A stretch of DNA of 64,000 bases. Source: Corythucha ciliata. Lineage: Eukaryota; Arthropoda; Insecta; Hemiptera; Tingidae. Of the stretch, positions 9,976 through 20,281 are shown piece after piece. The number at the start of each line of letters is the position of its first letter. The stretch's first letter is position 1. The stretch is taken from contig CM075938.1 in assembly GCA_038030265.1 (NCBI GenBank), positions 2,147,009-2,211,008 on the forward strand, written 5' to 3'. A program made the position numbers and the translations under genes. The notes under the pieces are model-generated. The model saw only the letters and a list, made by a program, of their open reading frames with translations. It had not been told where the DNA came from and ran no database searches.

Positions 9976-11790
9976 AAGCGCTAATTCGTGGATAAAGAGT
10001 AGGAAAAAAACCTAATTCACACAAAAATTGAGACAAATGCCAATTCGCGGCTAAAATTTGAAAAAAAACGCTGAATCGCGGTTAAAATTAAAAAAACATT
10101 AATTCCCGGCTAAAATTGAGGGAAAGTACTAGACGCAGCTAAAACAGAGAAAAACGCTAATTCATGGCTAAAATGGAGACAAAAATCGCTAATTCGCGGA
10201 TAAAGTGTGAAAAAATGATAATAAACAGCTAAAATTGACAAAAATCACTCATTCTTGGTTAAAATTAAGTAAGATGCCGATTCGCGGCTAAAATGTAGAC
10301 AAAACGTTAATTCGCGGCTAAAATTAGGAAAAACGCAACTTCGCGGGTAAAGTGCAAATAAAAATTACCAATTCATTGCTAAAATTGAGGAAAGCACCAA
10401 AAACCGCGGATAAAATTGGGGGAAAACGATAATTCACTGTTAAAATCAAGGAAAACGTTAATTCCCGGCTAAAATTAGGGAAAATGTTTATTCGCGGCAT
10501 AAGATTGAAGAAAAGTGCACATCAGCGGCTAAAAGAATAAAAACGCTAATTCATGGCTAAAATTGAGAAAAATCGCTAATTCGCTGATAAAGTGTGGAAA
10601 AATGATAATAAACAGCTAAAATTGACAATCTCGGTTGTCATTGAGCTCGGAGCTCATTGACTCAATCTCGGTTAAAATTAAGTAAGATGCCGATTCGCGG
10701 CTAAAATGTAGACAAAACGTTAATTCGCGGCTAAAATTAGGAAAACGTTAATTCCCGGCTAAAATTAGGGAAAATGTTTATTCGCGGCATAAGATTGAAG
10801 AAAAGTGCACATCAGCGGCTAAAACAGATAAAAACGCTAATTCATGGCTAAAATTGAGAAAAATCGCTAATTCGGGGCCATAAAATTGAGAAAGAATTGC
10901 TCTCAGGCTCAGCTAATATTTTTTTTCTCAAAAAACCCCCAACTCGTGGTATCCCGAGGTAACTTTGTGACTGAACATTTGCTACTAACCAAAATATTTG
11001 GTTTTAAGGCGTTGGTTTGCGGCTAATATCGAGAAAAAGAGCTTATTTGCCGCTAAAATTAAGCAAAACACACCAATTCACGGCAGTGTATTTGAAGGCA
11101 ACTTCGCTGTTGTAATAGAGAAAATGCGCTAACTCCAAGTTTCTTTAAACCATTAAAATGTCTGGCTAAAATTCAAGAAGGCTTGGACTCGTACAGTGAT
11201 GTACAAGTACGTGGCACAAAGTTTGAAAAAAAGCGCTAATATTCGCGGGAAAAATAGTGGATAAGCGCTAATTCGTAGCATGAATTTGAGAAAAACCGCA
11301 TATTCCCTGGAGCTAAAATGGACTAAAATTGGTAGGTACTTCGCGGCTGAAGCAAAGAAATGATTCGCGGCTAAAATTGAGAAAAACATCTATTTAGTGG
11401 TGCCTCAGATTGGGACGCTAAAATGGAGAAAAACGTTAAATCGCGGCTAAAATCGAGTAAAAGCTGATTCTCCACTAAAATTCAGCAATAATTCGTGGCT
11501 ATGTCTGAGAAAATCTCACTAAATTTCCCAGCAAAAATTTAGATGGCGCTCATTTGCAGTTAAAATATAGAAAACGCGTAATTCGCTGCTGAAGTTGACA
11601 AAAGACACTCATTCTCAGCTTAAAAGGGTGAAAAACGCCAATTCACGGTTCAACATAAAAAAATTCGCTGATTCAGGACTAAAATTGAGCAGAAGCTGTC
11701 GTTCACGGCTAATGATGATAAATTATTCGCGGCTAAAATTATGAAAGCTCTAATTCCTCACAAAAATTGTGGAAAAGCCACGATTGGCTA
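9976..11790 (+). repeat. Degenerate ~30-bp array, family A, forward orientation
   Basis: More than fifty units of the type GCTAATTCGCGGCTAAAA followed by TTGAGAAAAAC, 26-32 bp each, strongly diverged. Higher-order structure is present. The segment starting GCTAATTCATGGCTAAAA recurs at 10156, 10545 and 10836 (steps of 389 and 291 bp). The segment around GTTAATTCCCGGCTAAAA near 10456 recurs near 10747. No coding potential is supported. Confidence 0.75.
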
Positions 11791-12352
11791 CACCTCACAA
11801 ATAGTGTCGGCGCTCATGCTGGAAAGTCATCAACAGTCGTGAAAATCGACCGAAACCAACGACTCTGACACGACTGATTGTTTCCCACAATGTGGTGTCC
11901 GAGACCTGGGAGCCTGTTCTGTAAGATTTCAATGTTCCCAGGAGTATCCTTTTCCACCCGTCCGCCCCCGAATTAAAGGACTACGTTTGTTCCGTACGGA
12001 AGTCCGGTCGGTGACGCGCTCTCGAGGCACAAATTATTACGAAGAGTATTTTCCGCCCGAGCGCGGAGTTTTCTCCCATCTCGCTCCGGCAACTGCGAGA
12101 GGGCTAGAGGGAAGAGTGTGTTTTTTTTTTGGGGGTCTCTGTTTTAACGGTTGCCCTTAAGTTGTGGTTCGGACGAGGTTCGTGAAGGGCAGACGTTCGT
12201 TCTTTATGGGTTTCTCTGCGACTAAAATTTGAGAAGGAACAATTTTGTAAAGAGACGAACAGGTCAGTTCGTACAATAAAACATAATTTCCACCTTAATT
12301 TATGGCCAAAATATTATTCAATACAGTCCACTTATTTATACAGTATAAAACA
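11791..12352 (+). other. Candidate BEL2 5' LTR region
   Basis: Unlike the arrays before it, this segment is mixed in composition and ends ATAAAACA just before the BEL2 primer-binding site. AATAAA near 12276 could be the LTR poly-A signal. A TG near 11889 could be the LTR start, but no matching copy is visible after the BEL2 coding region, so the boundary is unproven. Confidence 0.4.
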
Positions 12353-12355
12353 AAA

Positions 12356-12374
12356 TGGTCCTCCGGGCCGGATT
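12356..12374 (+). promoter_or_regulatory. BEL2 primer-binding site
   Basis: Identical 19-mer to BEL1 at 2742-2760, three bases after a CA-terminated sequence. It is the likely tRNA-Tyr-type primer site for minus-strand synthesis. Confidence 0.7.
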
Positions 12375-12643
12375 AGCTTACTATAAATAACATTCATTTC
12401 GAGCCGGAAGCACGCTAAAAATTATAAAATATTAAAATTCATTTATTTCAATTTAAAGTCAAGGGAGTTTTACCGTTTAACATTTCAACGTAATTTGACC
12501 TTTCTAAAGGAGATTCCTTTCTTTTTGGAAACAACGTTCAACACCTTATCTCTTTACCTATACGATAATTTCATTGACATCTCCGTCCTTCTTTATTCCC
12601 TTCGTTTTTCACCGAGAGAAAAAACTACATAAAGTTATCAAAG

Positions 12644-14434
12644 ATGCCACTCACTCAAGCAGACAAGTTGGGTGTTTTGCAAAGTAGAAAAGAAAGATTA
12701 TTTTCACGCGCGCAGGTTGCATTCGACTTAATAAAGAATCTCCCACATCAGACAGATGTATTTCTGCAACGTGCATTCAATCTAGAAGCTACATTCACAG
12801 ACTTGGATCAAACGCTGAACGCCATCCAGGAAATTGAAATTTCTTTAAATGTTCCCGAGGGCGACAAAACGAACGTAAAAGCAATTTGCGATGCTTTTGA
12901 AGACATGTACTTTTCCGTCAAGGCGCGGGCAACGCAAATTCAAGACGAACGGTTAATAAAAGAGCAAAGGACCAGATCCGAAGCAGAAAGGAACGTTCTG
13001 GGAAGTTCAGTTAATTTAGCCAACCAATTAGGTGCTCGGTTTAAATTGCCCGCTATTAACATTCAAGAATTTTCTGGGCAAATTACAGAATTTCCTACGT
13101 TTATTGCTCTATTTAACAGTTTGATTCATGATTCACCCCTAACGGACATTGAAAAATTTTCCTATTTACGAACGCTTCTCACTGGTCAGGCGGCTAAAGT
13201 CATCGGCTCGTTAGAATTCAAGGAGGAAAATTATTCCTTGGCCTACTCGAAAGTGATTGATAGATATACTAACCCGCGAATCGTCGCTTCCTTCTATTTA
13301 AATAAAATTCTCGATTTTAAGCCCTTCACGTCGGACAGTTCTTCAAATTTACGCTCCTTTTTGGACTCTTTTCAAGACAACTTTCTCGCTATTTCAAAGT
13401 TAAACCTGCCGGATCTAATGGACTTTTTTATGGTACATCTCAGCCTCAGAGTTATTGATCAGAAAACACGTAAACTGTTCGAGTCAAAGTATAATGATAG
13501 TGAATTTCCTAAATTTACTGAATTATGCGATTTCATAAAGACACAAATCCGCGTATCGGATTTGTGTTCTGACAGCAATTCAAAGGTGGGAAAGGTGTCA
13601 CCATGGTCGAGTAAGACATTCAGTGTTCAAAACGATAAACCTGCTTCGTCGTTACCCGTTAAATCCGCTGGTGGTTGTCCGATTTGTAAGAAACCGCATC
13701 GCATTCTTCAGTGCTCTTCATTTTTAAAGCCAACTGTCAGTGGTCGATATGAACTTCTCAAAAAATTTAGGCGGTGTTTTTCCTGTGGAGGAGCCCACAG
13801 TCCATCAGACTGTTCCAGTCGCGGTTCCTGTCGCATGTGTCACAGCACAAGGCACAACACACTTCTGCATCCTTCAAATGAGGGCTCGACTAGCAGTTCA
13901 ATTTCGTCCGTTCCTACCCCATTGGATGTGGCTCCCCCCTCTTCCTCTTCACGTTCTCCAACCGTTATCTCGGAATCAAAAAATGAGAACTCAGAAGAAC
14001 TCTCTTTAGCCGCTCGTCTAACTTCTAATCCAAATGTTCTTTTGAGCACCGCTCTCGCGAAGATTCGATCACATTCCGGTGACTGGATCACTTGTCGGTT
14101 ACTGATTGATACGGGATCACAGTCAAATTTCATTACGCATAAACTTGCCAATCGATTGAAGCTACCTCGACGCCACACAACCTCCACTGTTTCTGGTGTT
14201 GGTAACACACGCTTACCCACGTCTCAGCACGAAATAGAGTGCACCCTTTGTCCCTTCACCAATTCGACCAAAACATGGTCACTTTCGGCCAGAATCCTAC
14301 CTAGTATTGTCTCTTTAGTCCCTTCCGTGCCAGTTCCTAGGGAAATTGCTCTTCGTTTTTCCTCGCTTTCGTTGGCGAATCCAGAATTTCACGTTCCGGG
14401 ACCGATCGATTTACTCGTTGGGGCGCAGTTTTAG
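12644..14434 (+). CDS. gag-pro: BEL2 Gag-protease polyprotein
   Basis: A 596-codon open frame, the longest intact gag here. Residues 1-110 are helical and charged (coiled-coil like). Residues about 135-310 form the BEL gag domain (DUF1759 type: KLPAINIQEFSG, FPTFIALFNSLIHD, YLRTLLTGQAAKVIGSL). Residues 342-410 hold Cys/His zinc knuckles (CPICKKPH, CFSCGGAH, CRMCHSTRH). A retropepsin-like protease of DUF1758 type has its active-site LLIDTGSQ near residue 486. Gag forms the particle, and the protease would cleave the polyprotein. The start ATG at 12644 is in an acceptable context (AAGATGC). The frame ends in a TAG directly after VGAQF, and the same frame continues with recognisable BEL sequence, so the stop is probably a nonsense mutation and not the native end. 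Confidence 0.9.
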   Translation: MPLTQADKLGVLQSRKERLFSRAQVAFDLIKNLPHQTDVFLQRAFNLEATFTDLDQTLNAIQEIEISLNVPEGDKTNVKAICDAFEDMYFSVKARATQIQDERLIKEQRTRSEAERNVLGSSVNLANQLGARFKLPAINIQEFSGQITEFPTFIALFNSLIHDSPLTDIEKFSYLRTLLTGQAAKVIGSLEFKEENYSLAYSKVIDRYTNPRIVASFYLNKILDFKPFTSDSSSNLRSFLDSFQDNFLAISKLNLPDLMDFFMVHLSLRVIDQKTRKLFESKYNDSEFPKFTELCDFIKTQIRVSDLCSDSNSKVGKVSPWSSKTFSVQNDKPASSLPVKSAGGCPICKKPHRILQCSSFLKPTVSGRYELLKKFRRCFSCGGAHSPSDCSSRGSCRMCHSTRHNTLLHPSNEGSTSSSISSVPTPLDVAPPSSSSRSPTVISESKNENSEELSLAARLTSNPNVLLSTALAKIRSHSGDWITCRLLIDTGSQSNFITHKLANRLKLPRRHTTSTVSGVGNTRLPTSQHEIECTLCPFTNSTKTWSLSARILPSIVSLVPSVPVPREIALRFSSLSLANPEFHVPGPIDLLVGAQF

Positions 14435-14644
14435 GCAGACATTTTAGTTGAATCACCTCTCTTCATTAAGGGACGACCATCGGCCATTCTCACTGCTTTG
14501 GGATGGGTCATTTTCAGGGAAGCTGATTCTGAGGAGAGCCCTCCGGAAATTCAATCCTTTCTTTCGGTGGAGCATATCCACGAAGACATCAAACGATTCT
14601 GGGAAACTGATAAAATCGAAGTGAAAATTCCCGAGGATCCTAGT
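14435..14644 (+). pseudogene. pol: BEL2 pol, segment before the solo LTR
   Basis: It continues the gag-pro frame after the TAG: ADILVESPLFIKG, ALGWVIF and HEDIKRFWETDKI match the linker between protease and RT in BEL/Pao pol. It is cut at 14644 by the solo LTR, and the reading frame is preserved on the other side when one target-duplication copy is counted. Confidence 0.85.
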
Positions 14645-15225
14645 TGTTGTGATCCACTCCATTTTTTATTCTTCGCTTCATCCGCGACTTAATTTTGTTC
14701 CTTCACATATTTATTAAATAAAAAAGGAAAGATAGAGGAACGGGGGGGCAAAAAGCCCTATATAAAGCGAGCTTGAGCTCCAACAATTCAGTCGTCGTAT
14801 TTTGGTCGTCACCGGTCGCGCTTTCCCCCGTTCCTAAAGCTGACTAAATAAACTTTATTTTTATTTTTACTTTTTTGTCCGAGAGCATCTCCGTGCACGA
14901 TCCAGTGTCTCCGTGGCGCGCCCTAAAAGGCAACCCCGGAGCCTGAAGTCAACCGCGGAGTACTCTCCTTCCCTTAGAGCATCTTCGTGCACGAATCAGT
15001 GTCCCCGTGGCGCGTCTCAAAAGGCAACCCCGGGGCCTGATCTCAACCGCGAAGTACTCTAGCCCCCAGGAACATCCTTGTGCGCGGGTCAGTGTCCTTG
15101 TGGCGCGTCCCAAAAGGCAACCCCAAGACCTGACTTCAACCGCAAGGTGTTCCCTGGCCGACTCCGCGAGGTACGTTAATTGTAGACGGACCGGCATCGT
15201 TACAAGCACCGGCCCACGCACTACA
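14645..15225 (+). mobile_element. Solo LTR inserted in BEL2 pol
   Basis: 581 bp beginning TGTTGTGATCC and ending GCACTACA, flanked by an exact 5-bp duplication CTAGT (14640-14644 and 15226-15230). It has a TATA box (CTATATAAAG, about 14758-14767), a start-site-like TTCAGTCG near 14788 and AATAAA near 14847. A long U5-like part holds three 94-bp tandem repeats. No internal retroviral sequence is present, so it is the product of LTR-LTR recombination. The BEL2 frame reads through cleanly if the insert and one duplication copy are ignored. The parental family is not otherwise present in the window. Confidence 0.93.
14883..15165 (+). repeat. Three tandem ~94-bp repeats inside the solo LTR
   Basis: Units start at about 14883, 14977 and 15070. 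Each carries GTGGCGCG and AAAAGGCAACCCC plus a TCAACCGC block. Divergence is about 10-20 percent by eye. They lie downstream of the LTR poly-A signal. Confidence 0.9.
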
Positions 15226-15230
15226 CTAGT

Positions 15231-16217
15231 TATGCCTTTTGCGAACAACACTTCAAGGATCATGTTCAACAGGACGACCAAGAGCGGTTCGTAGTGTCCT
15301 TACCTTTTCGAACTGATGTTTCTCTACAGCTACACCCAACGAAAAAGTATGCGTTGAACCGCTTACACACGTTAGAGAGACGTTTCTCCCGAGACTCTGA
15401 TTATCAAACACTGTATAGTGCTCAAATGCAGGACTACATCGCTGCTGATCACGTGTCTCGCACAGAATGCAATGTCCATTATTTGATGACTCACCACGGA
15501 GTATCAAAGCCAAACTCCACAACTTCACTTCGTATCGTTTTCAATAGTTCCGAACATGCCGACGGATTTAGTTCACTCAACGATTTACTCCTACCGGGCA
15601 AGCCTCTTCAACCAGACATAGGTCAAATCATCGACAACTTTCGTTTATTTCCGGTCGCAATTTCCTGTGATGTGAAACAGATGTTTCGTTCCATTCGTCT
15701 TTCTCCCGAAGACCGGAAATTTGTTCATTTTCTTTGGAGGTTCGATACCTCACTTCCTGTCGATGAATACGAACGAAGGAAAAGCTCCCCTTTCCTGGCT
15801 CAAAGGGTTCTTATTGAACTTTTTTCGAAATATGGTTCTCAATTCACGCATGCCTCGCGTTGCAACTCCGATATTTATGTCGATAACCTCGTTTCAGGAG
15901 CGTTTTCGACAGAACAAGCCATTCAGCTTTGTGAGGAGTTCAATCAACTTTTTTGCCTCGGAGGTTTCATTCTTCATAAATTCGCCAGTAACAATTCCAC
16001 TGTTTTGAGCACCATTTCCGAAGTTCAACGGGACCAACCGCTATCCTTCGACTCCTCATCGTCGTTCCATCTCTTGGGTCTTCAGTGGAATCCAATTTCG
16101 GACAGCCTGAGCTACAAAGTGAAGAATTTTCGATGTCAATGGATATTTAAGTCCAGTTACCTTCTGGATAAAATCTCTTCTGCAGCGCTTGTGGTTGCAA
16201 AAACTGGACTGGGATGA
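15231..16217 (+). pseudogene. pol: BEL2 reverse transcriptase, degraded
   Basis: It resumes at CEQHFKDHV and carries FVVSLPF, YALNRLHTLERRF, LRIVFNSSEHADG, LNDLLLPGKPLQPDIG, FPVAISCDVKQMF (first catalytic Asp) and FVHFLWRFDTSLPVDEY. Around 15790 the usual stretch before the next motif is shortened, suggesting a small in-frame deletion. The catalytic box reads DIYVDNLVSG near 15880, with Asn in place of the second Asp, which should abolish polymerase activity. The frame ends at 16215-16217, and the region normally linking RT to RNase H is also shortened there. Its role would be to copy element RNA into cDNA. Confidence 0.88.
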
Positions 16218-18204
16218 TACATTGCCTTCTCCATTTCAAAAGGAGTGGACGAAATTTCTTGATGAATTCCCTCGTTTACAAGAAGTTTCAATTCCTCGTT
16301 TTATCTCCTACTCGGAAACTTCATCTTGTTCCTTGGCGGCATTTGCGGACGCGTCGGAAAGAGGATACGGTTGTGTCGTTTATTTTATAGCCGAAAATTC
16401 TCAAGGGGAAAGGGTTGCTCATATTTTAAAGAGTAAAAGTAAGGTAGCGCCTCTGAAAACCATCAGCATTCCTCGTCTCGAATTTTGTGCCGCGCTACTC
16501 ACTGCAAAGGTTCTCCATGCCCTGCGCGCATTCAGAAAAAAAAGCCGTGTGGGGAAAGTAACGTGTTTTTCCGACTCTAAAAACGTCCTTTGGTGGCTAC
16601 AAACTCCTCCATACGTCCTAAAACCGTTTGTCGCCAATCGGGTGGTACAAATCTTGGAACACACGCAACCCGTGTGGTGGTCTTACATAGCTTCGAGTTC
16701 CAATCCAGCCGATTGTGTTTCTAGAGGTCTGTCTCCAGCCCAATTACTCGAACATTCTCTTTACTGGAAGGGTCCCGACTTTCTCACACTGCCAGTTTCA
16801 GAATGGCCTATCCTCGATTTGGAGCCCAATTCTGACGTCCCTGAAAGAAAGACGCACACTCTTGCAATTCACAGTGACCGTAACGAACTGCTTGACCAAC
16901 TCAACAGAAATTCATCGTTCATCAAACTACAACGCGTGACAGCGTGGATTCTCCGATTCGTTCGACGACTCAAAGCTAAAATCTCCAAAGGGTCATGTGC
17001 GGAATTACCCAGTGGCGCTCTTCAAACATCTGAGATCAACGATGCGCTTTCCACTTACATTAAAATGCTCCAGGTTGAACAATTTCCAGATTTGATAGAC
17101 TCCTTGCAAAAGGATCGTCCTGACGTCAGTTCCTTCAAGCGTTTGAACCCCTTCAAGTCTACCGATGGTCTCATTAGAGTAGGCGGTCGTCTGACAAATT
17201 CATCTTTACCTTACTCGGGTAAACACCCCATTTTAATTCCAAAAAACTCGCATTTAGCCAATTTGATCGTCGATCATTTTCACACGTATACACTTCATGG
17301 AGGTATCCAACTTGTTCAAAGTTTCATCCAGCGACGTTTCTGGATCGTCTCTCTTCGTCAATTGGTCAGATCAAGGGCTTTTCAGTGCGTTACCTGTTAT
17401 AGATTCAAGGCTAAGCCCCAAAGTCCGTTGATGGCGCCACTCCCTTCCACGCGCGTAAACCAGTCCCGGGCGTTTCTCGAGGTGGGTGTAGACTACGGTG
17501 GTCCTTTCCTCTACAAGGAATCCAAACGACGGAATTCGCGAAAATTTAAGTGTTGGATTAGTTTTTTTGTCTGTAAGGCCACTAAGGCAGTCCATATTGA
17601 ACTCGTAACAGAACTTTCCACCTCTGCCTTTCTTGCTGCACTAGATAGGTTTATTGCTCGTCGGGGCCTTCCTCGCTGTATTCACAGTGACCGGGGAACT
17701 AATTTCGTCGGAGCCGCCCGGCGGATCAAAGAAATTCATGATTTTCTCGCACAGCATCAGGATACTATTTCGGATCACCTTTCGTCCCGTAACATAATTT
17801 GGACCTTCATTCCTCCGGCTTCACCTCATTTCGGAGGGTTGTGGGAAGCTGTAGTCAAGTCCGCCAAGCACCATCTGATTCGCGTCATCGGTGAGCAGGC
17901 ATTGATATTCGAAGAGTTTTCATCGTTGCTCACCAGGATCGAGGCAATTTTAAATTCCAGGCCTTTATGCAGCCTCTCTGCTGACCCTAATGATAATATC
18001 GATTACCTTACTCCAGGACATTTCCTCATTGGGCAAGCACTTTTGACTCGTCCCGCCGGTGAAGCACTGTCATTCCCTCTCAACTCTCGGTGGGAATTAC
18101 TTTCCTCTTGTGTACGCCACTTTTGGAAGCGTTGGAGCGTAGAATATCTTCAAACTCTCCTGCCTCGCTCAAGTGGTGGACTCAAGCAACGCCTTTACCG
18201 GTAG
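16189..18204 (+). CDS. pol: BEL2 RNase H and integrase
   Basis: A 671-codon open frame that overlaps the RT frame in another phase. RNase H-like part: LAAFADASERGYG near residue 50, PRLEFCAALL near 98, CFSDSKNVLWWL near 125. The integrase zinc finger spans about residues 360-410 (HFHTYTLHGG ... CVTCYRF). The integrase core has all three acids: VGVDYGGPF (about 433), IHSDRGTNF (about 500) and FGGLWEAV (about 553). The C-terminal part contains ILNSRPL, LTPGHFLIG and RWELLSSCVRHFWKRW. It would cleave RNA in the hybrid and join cDNA to the chromosome. The listed start is just the first usable codon, because the natural polyprotein frame is lost by a frame change upstream. Confidence 0.92.
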   Translation: MWLQKLDWDDTLPSPFQKEWTKFLDEFPRLQEVSIPRFISYSETSSCSLAAFADASERGYGCVVYFIAENSQGERVAHILKSKSKVAPLKTISIPRLEFCAALLTAKVLHALRAFRKKSRVGKVTCFSDSKNVLWWLQTPPYVLKPFVANRVVQILEHTQPVWWSYIASSSNPADCVSRGLSPAQLLEHSLYWKGPDFLTLPVSEWPILDLEPNSDVPERKTHTLAIHSDRNELLDQLNRNSSFIKLQRVTAWILRFVRRLKAKISKGSCAELPSGALQTSEINDALSTYIKMLQVEQFPDLIDSLQKDRPDVSSFKRLNPFKSTDGLIRVGGRLTNSSLPYSGKHPILIPKNSHLANLIVDHFHTYTLHGGIQLVQSFIQRRFWIVSLRQLVRSRAFQCVTCYRFKAKPQSPLMAPLPSTRVNQSRAFLEVGVDYGGPFLYKESKRRNSRKFKCWISFFVCKATKAVHIELVTELSTSAFLAALDRFIARRGLPRCIHSDRGTNFVGAARRIKEIHDFLAQHQDTISDHLSSRNIIWTFIPPASPHFGGLWEAVVKSAKHHLIRVIGEQALIFEEFSSLLTRIEAILNSRPLCSLSADPNDNIDYLTPGHFLIGQALLTRPAGEALSFPLNSRWELLSSCVRHFWKRWSVEYLQTLLPRSSGGLKQRLYR

Positions 18205-18386
18205 GAACAGTAGTCGTCCTTCAAGAAAAAGATTCTCCTCCTCAGCAGTGGACCATGGCCCGAATCATTGAAACTTACCCCGGACCTGACGGAGTCACTC
18301 GAGTGGCGAAGATTAAAACTCCGACGACCACGCTGATTCGACCTGTTCACCGATTAATTCCCTTACCGACAGAAGAAGCTCACTAA
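18150..18386 (+). pseudogene. pol: BEL2 C-terminal domain after a frame change
   Basis: In the next frame the BEL/Pao C-terminal domain (DUF5641 type) continues: LPVGTVVVLQEKDSPPQQW, MARIIETYPGPDGVTRV, RPVHRLIPLP, then a stop at 18384-18386. A frame change near 18150 separates it from the integrase frame. Confidence 0.85.
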
Positions 18387-19933
18387 TTTCTAAATTAACA
18401 GCAGGCCCCCTGGGTGCCAATATGCAAACTGTAACCAGCAGCGCTTCTCATTCGTTGCGGAAGAATATGTAGACTCGGCGTGGTTCAAAGTTCACGATGC
18501 GTATGAAACTGACCGCTCAGTGCCCCGTTCGGGTTATTTACGCAACAAAACCCTCCAGGAGCCCTTTTTAACTCAGTATTGCCTACAAATAATTCTTTCC
18601 CGTTTGGAGGAGCAGTCAACAAGTTGTCTTTATTGCTCCAATTTTTAATGAAATGGCTCTATCTAATCGTCCCATCAACACAGTGAATACAAAATTAAAA
18701 TCAAGATGTTGGGTATTTAAAAGTGAACCCAACTAAGTGAAAATTAAGCTCTTCCCTGGCTCATTTTTGAAATTTTTATTCATCCTGCAGCAATTTTCCT
18801 CTCAAATTGCTCCCTTCCACTAGATGTTTATCTCCTATTCATGAAACTCTGTTACGAAAAATTAAACGCAACAAGTTCCCCGTCTCCCTTATGGCAAGTA
18901 TAACTTCACCCTTACCCTTTAGGAAAGAAACAAGCATAATTACCCCCCCCCCCTCTCAACGCGGACATGTTTTAATTTAGAGAGAACGAGTGGAAATTGT
19001 CGCAAGGTGCAGAATTTTGTGTCTGTTAACCCCATTAGGTGCACTATTTTATTTATTTATTTATTTTTTATCAGGTTGCACTACGATGGTCATTAGCCTT
19101 CAACGTGGAAGGTAACTGGTTCATCATATGTGACACAGGCTCTATTAAGTTCGTATGAGAATTGAACAGTCGCCATATTTGGTCCTCCCTCCATATTTGA
19201 AGAACTATTACCTGGGTATGCCGCCGCAGCCCCGCTAATTCGCGTTTTCACACATTGACGTTTCTATCTTGGGACGGGGCACCTTTTGTTTTTGTCGTCC
19301 AAGTTTTCTCGAACATGATTGGTGGATTCCTGGATGTCACATGTAATATATGATCTGATAGACCGGCGGGGGCGTGATTTCTATAGCAACGTTGCCATTT
19401 TGAAAGAAAAACCTTACGAAAAAATCGTGCAAAACGTGACGCCAACTGTTTATACCGCACTGTCACCCCGTTTCCACCACTATTTGTGTGGTGGAGGGGG
19501 GGGAGAGACTGAAGCGCCTGGTTTTGCCACGAGTGTTTAATTAATCAAGTTGTATTAATTCTTTCGTTGTACTAATACAGAGTAAAAGATAAAAGGAACG
19601 CTGCCTTTACACGCCTATTGACGGCGAAAATAATAGAGGAAATAGCTCACTGCTGTCTCGACGCAGTTTTAATCAAGAGGCTGTTAATTATGGAATCGCT
19701 TTTCTTTTGCAGTGGGAAAGCTTTGAGAGGCGGAGAAAATCATTATTCTGGAATGAATTAACGTAATTAAGCCGTCATTTTCTATCGGTTATAAACAGAA
19801 GTTTAATTATGAAAGGGAGTCCTTTTAAAATATATGCATAAATAATTTTATCTCTAACCTAGAGAATTCTCTTAAAATAGCGATTTATGAATCTGAAATA
19901 ATGGTCATTGCGGTGATTATCAGAAATACTTAC
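18387..19933. other. Intergenic or intronic, no gene recognised
   Basis: AT-rich flank of BEL2. Poly-C at 18953-18963, an (ATTT)n stretch near 19049-19070 and a G-run near 19494. It probably lies within the next intron of the immunoglobulin gene, but no further exon is recognised. Confidence 0.5.
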
Positions 19934-20281
19934 ACTGTACATCGAGAAGAATTGATGCGTTGAGCGGCGCCGGCAGGGTGGGGTGTGTCACGATGCACGC
20001 TACGGTTGAATTGTGGTGAGCCCGAAGCACACGTGGAATGTTGGCGACCGAACGAGCGACGCCGTGCGTCGTCGCAGCCGGTGCCGTTTCCTGTTGATTG
20101 AGACCAGGCGGTGAAGTCGATCCGGGCGGTGGAAGAAGGAGCCAATGAAGGCCCGGTGCCGGAGAGCCACCTTCGACGACGCATTCAACCGAGAGCCGAC
20201 TGTTCTCTTTGACAGGAACGAACAAGTTGCCGGCATCGAGCCGTCGGGAGTCTATCAGAAGATAGGGTGCTCGAGGAGACT
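19934..20281 (-). CDS. Immunoglobulin-domain exon (internal, C2-like)
   Basis: Exon of 348 bp on the minus strand. The acceptor TTAATAG lies before position 20281 and the donor GTAAGT is at 19928-19933 (minus reading). It encodes 116 codons in phase 1-1: PYLLIDSRRLDAG, LSVECVVEGGSPAPGLHWLL, then RAHHNSTVACIVTHP and SILLDVQ. The two Ig cysteines (VEC and VAC) and the central Trp (LHW) are present, with potential N-glycosylation at HNST and LNAS. GC content is clearly above the surroundings. Phase 1 joins it to exon 27407-27649 with a sensible codon at the junction. It is an extracellular cell-surface or secreted IgSF protein, probably adhesion or recognition. Family (sidestep-like or other) not assigned. 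Confidence 0.82.

Larger units (their letters stand above)
12356..18386 (+). mobile_element. BEL/Pao retrotransposon BEL2, near full-length coding region
   Basis: Primer-binding site, 270-bp leader, gag, zinc knuckles, protease, RT, RNase H, integrase and the BEL C-terminal domain are all present in the expected order. The element is interrupted by a solo LTR at 14645-15225, by one in-frame stop (14432-14434), by deletions in RT and by frame changes near 16190 and 18150. No 3' LTR is recognisable after 18386. It is the best preserved element in the window but not functional as it stands. Confidence 0.9.

Noticed and set aside
13740..14220. Frames overlapping BEL2 gag on both strands
   Set aside because: Shadows of the gag-protease coding sequence.
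18387..18900. BEL2 3' LTR
   Set aside because: Looked for a copy of the 11890-12352 sequence after the coding region and found none, so no LTR pair is claimed.
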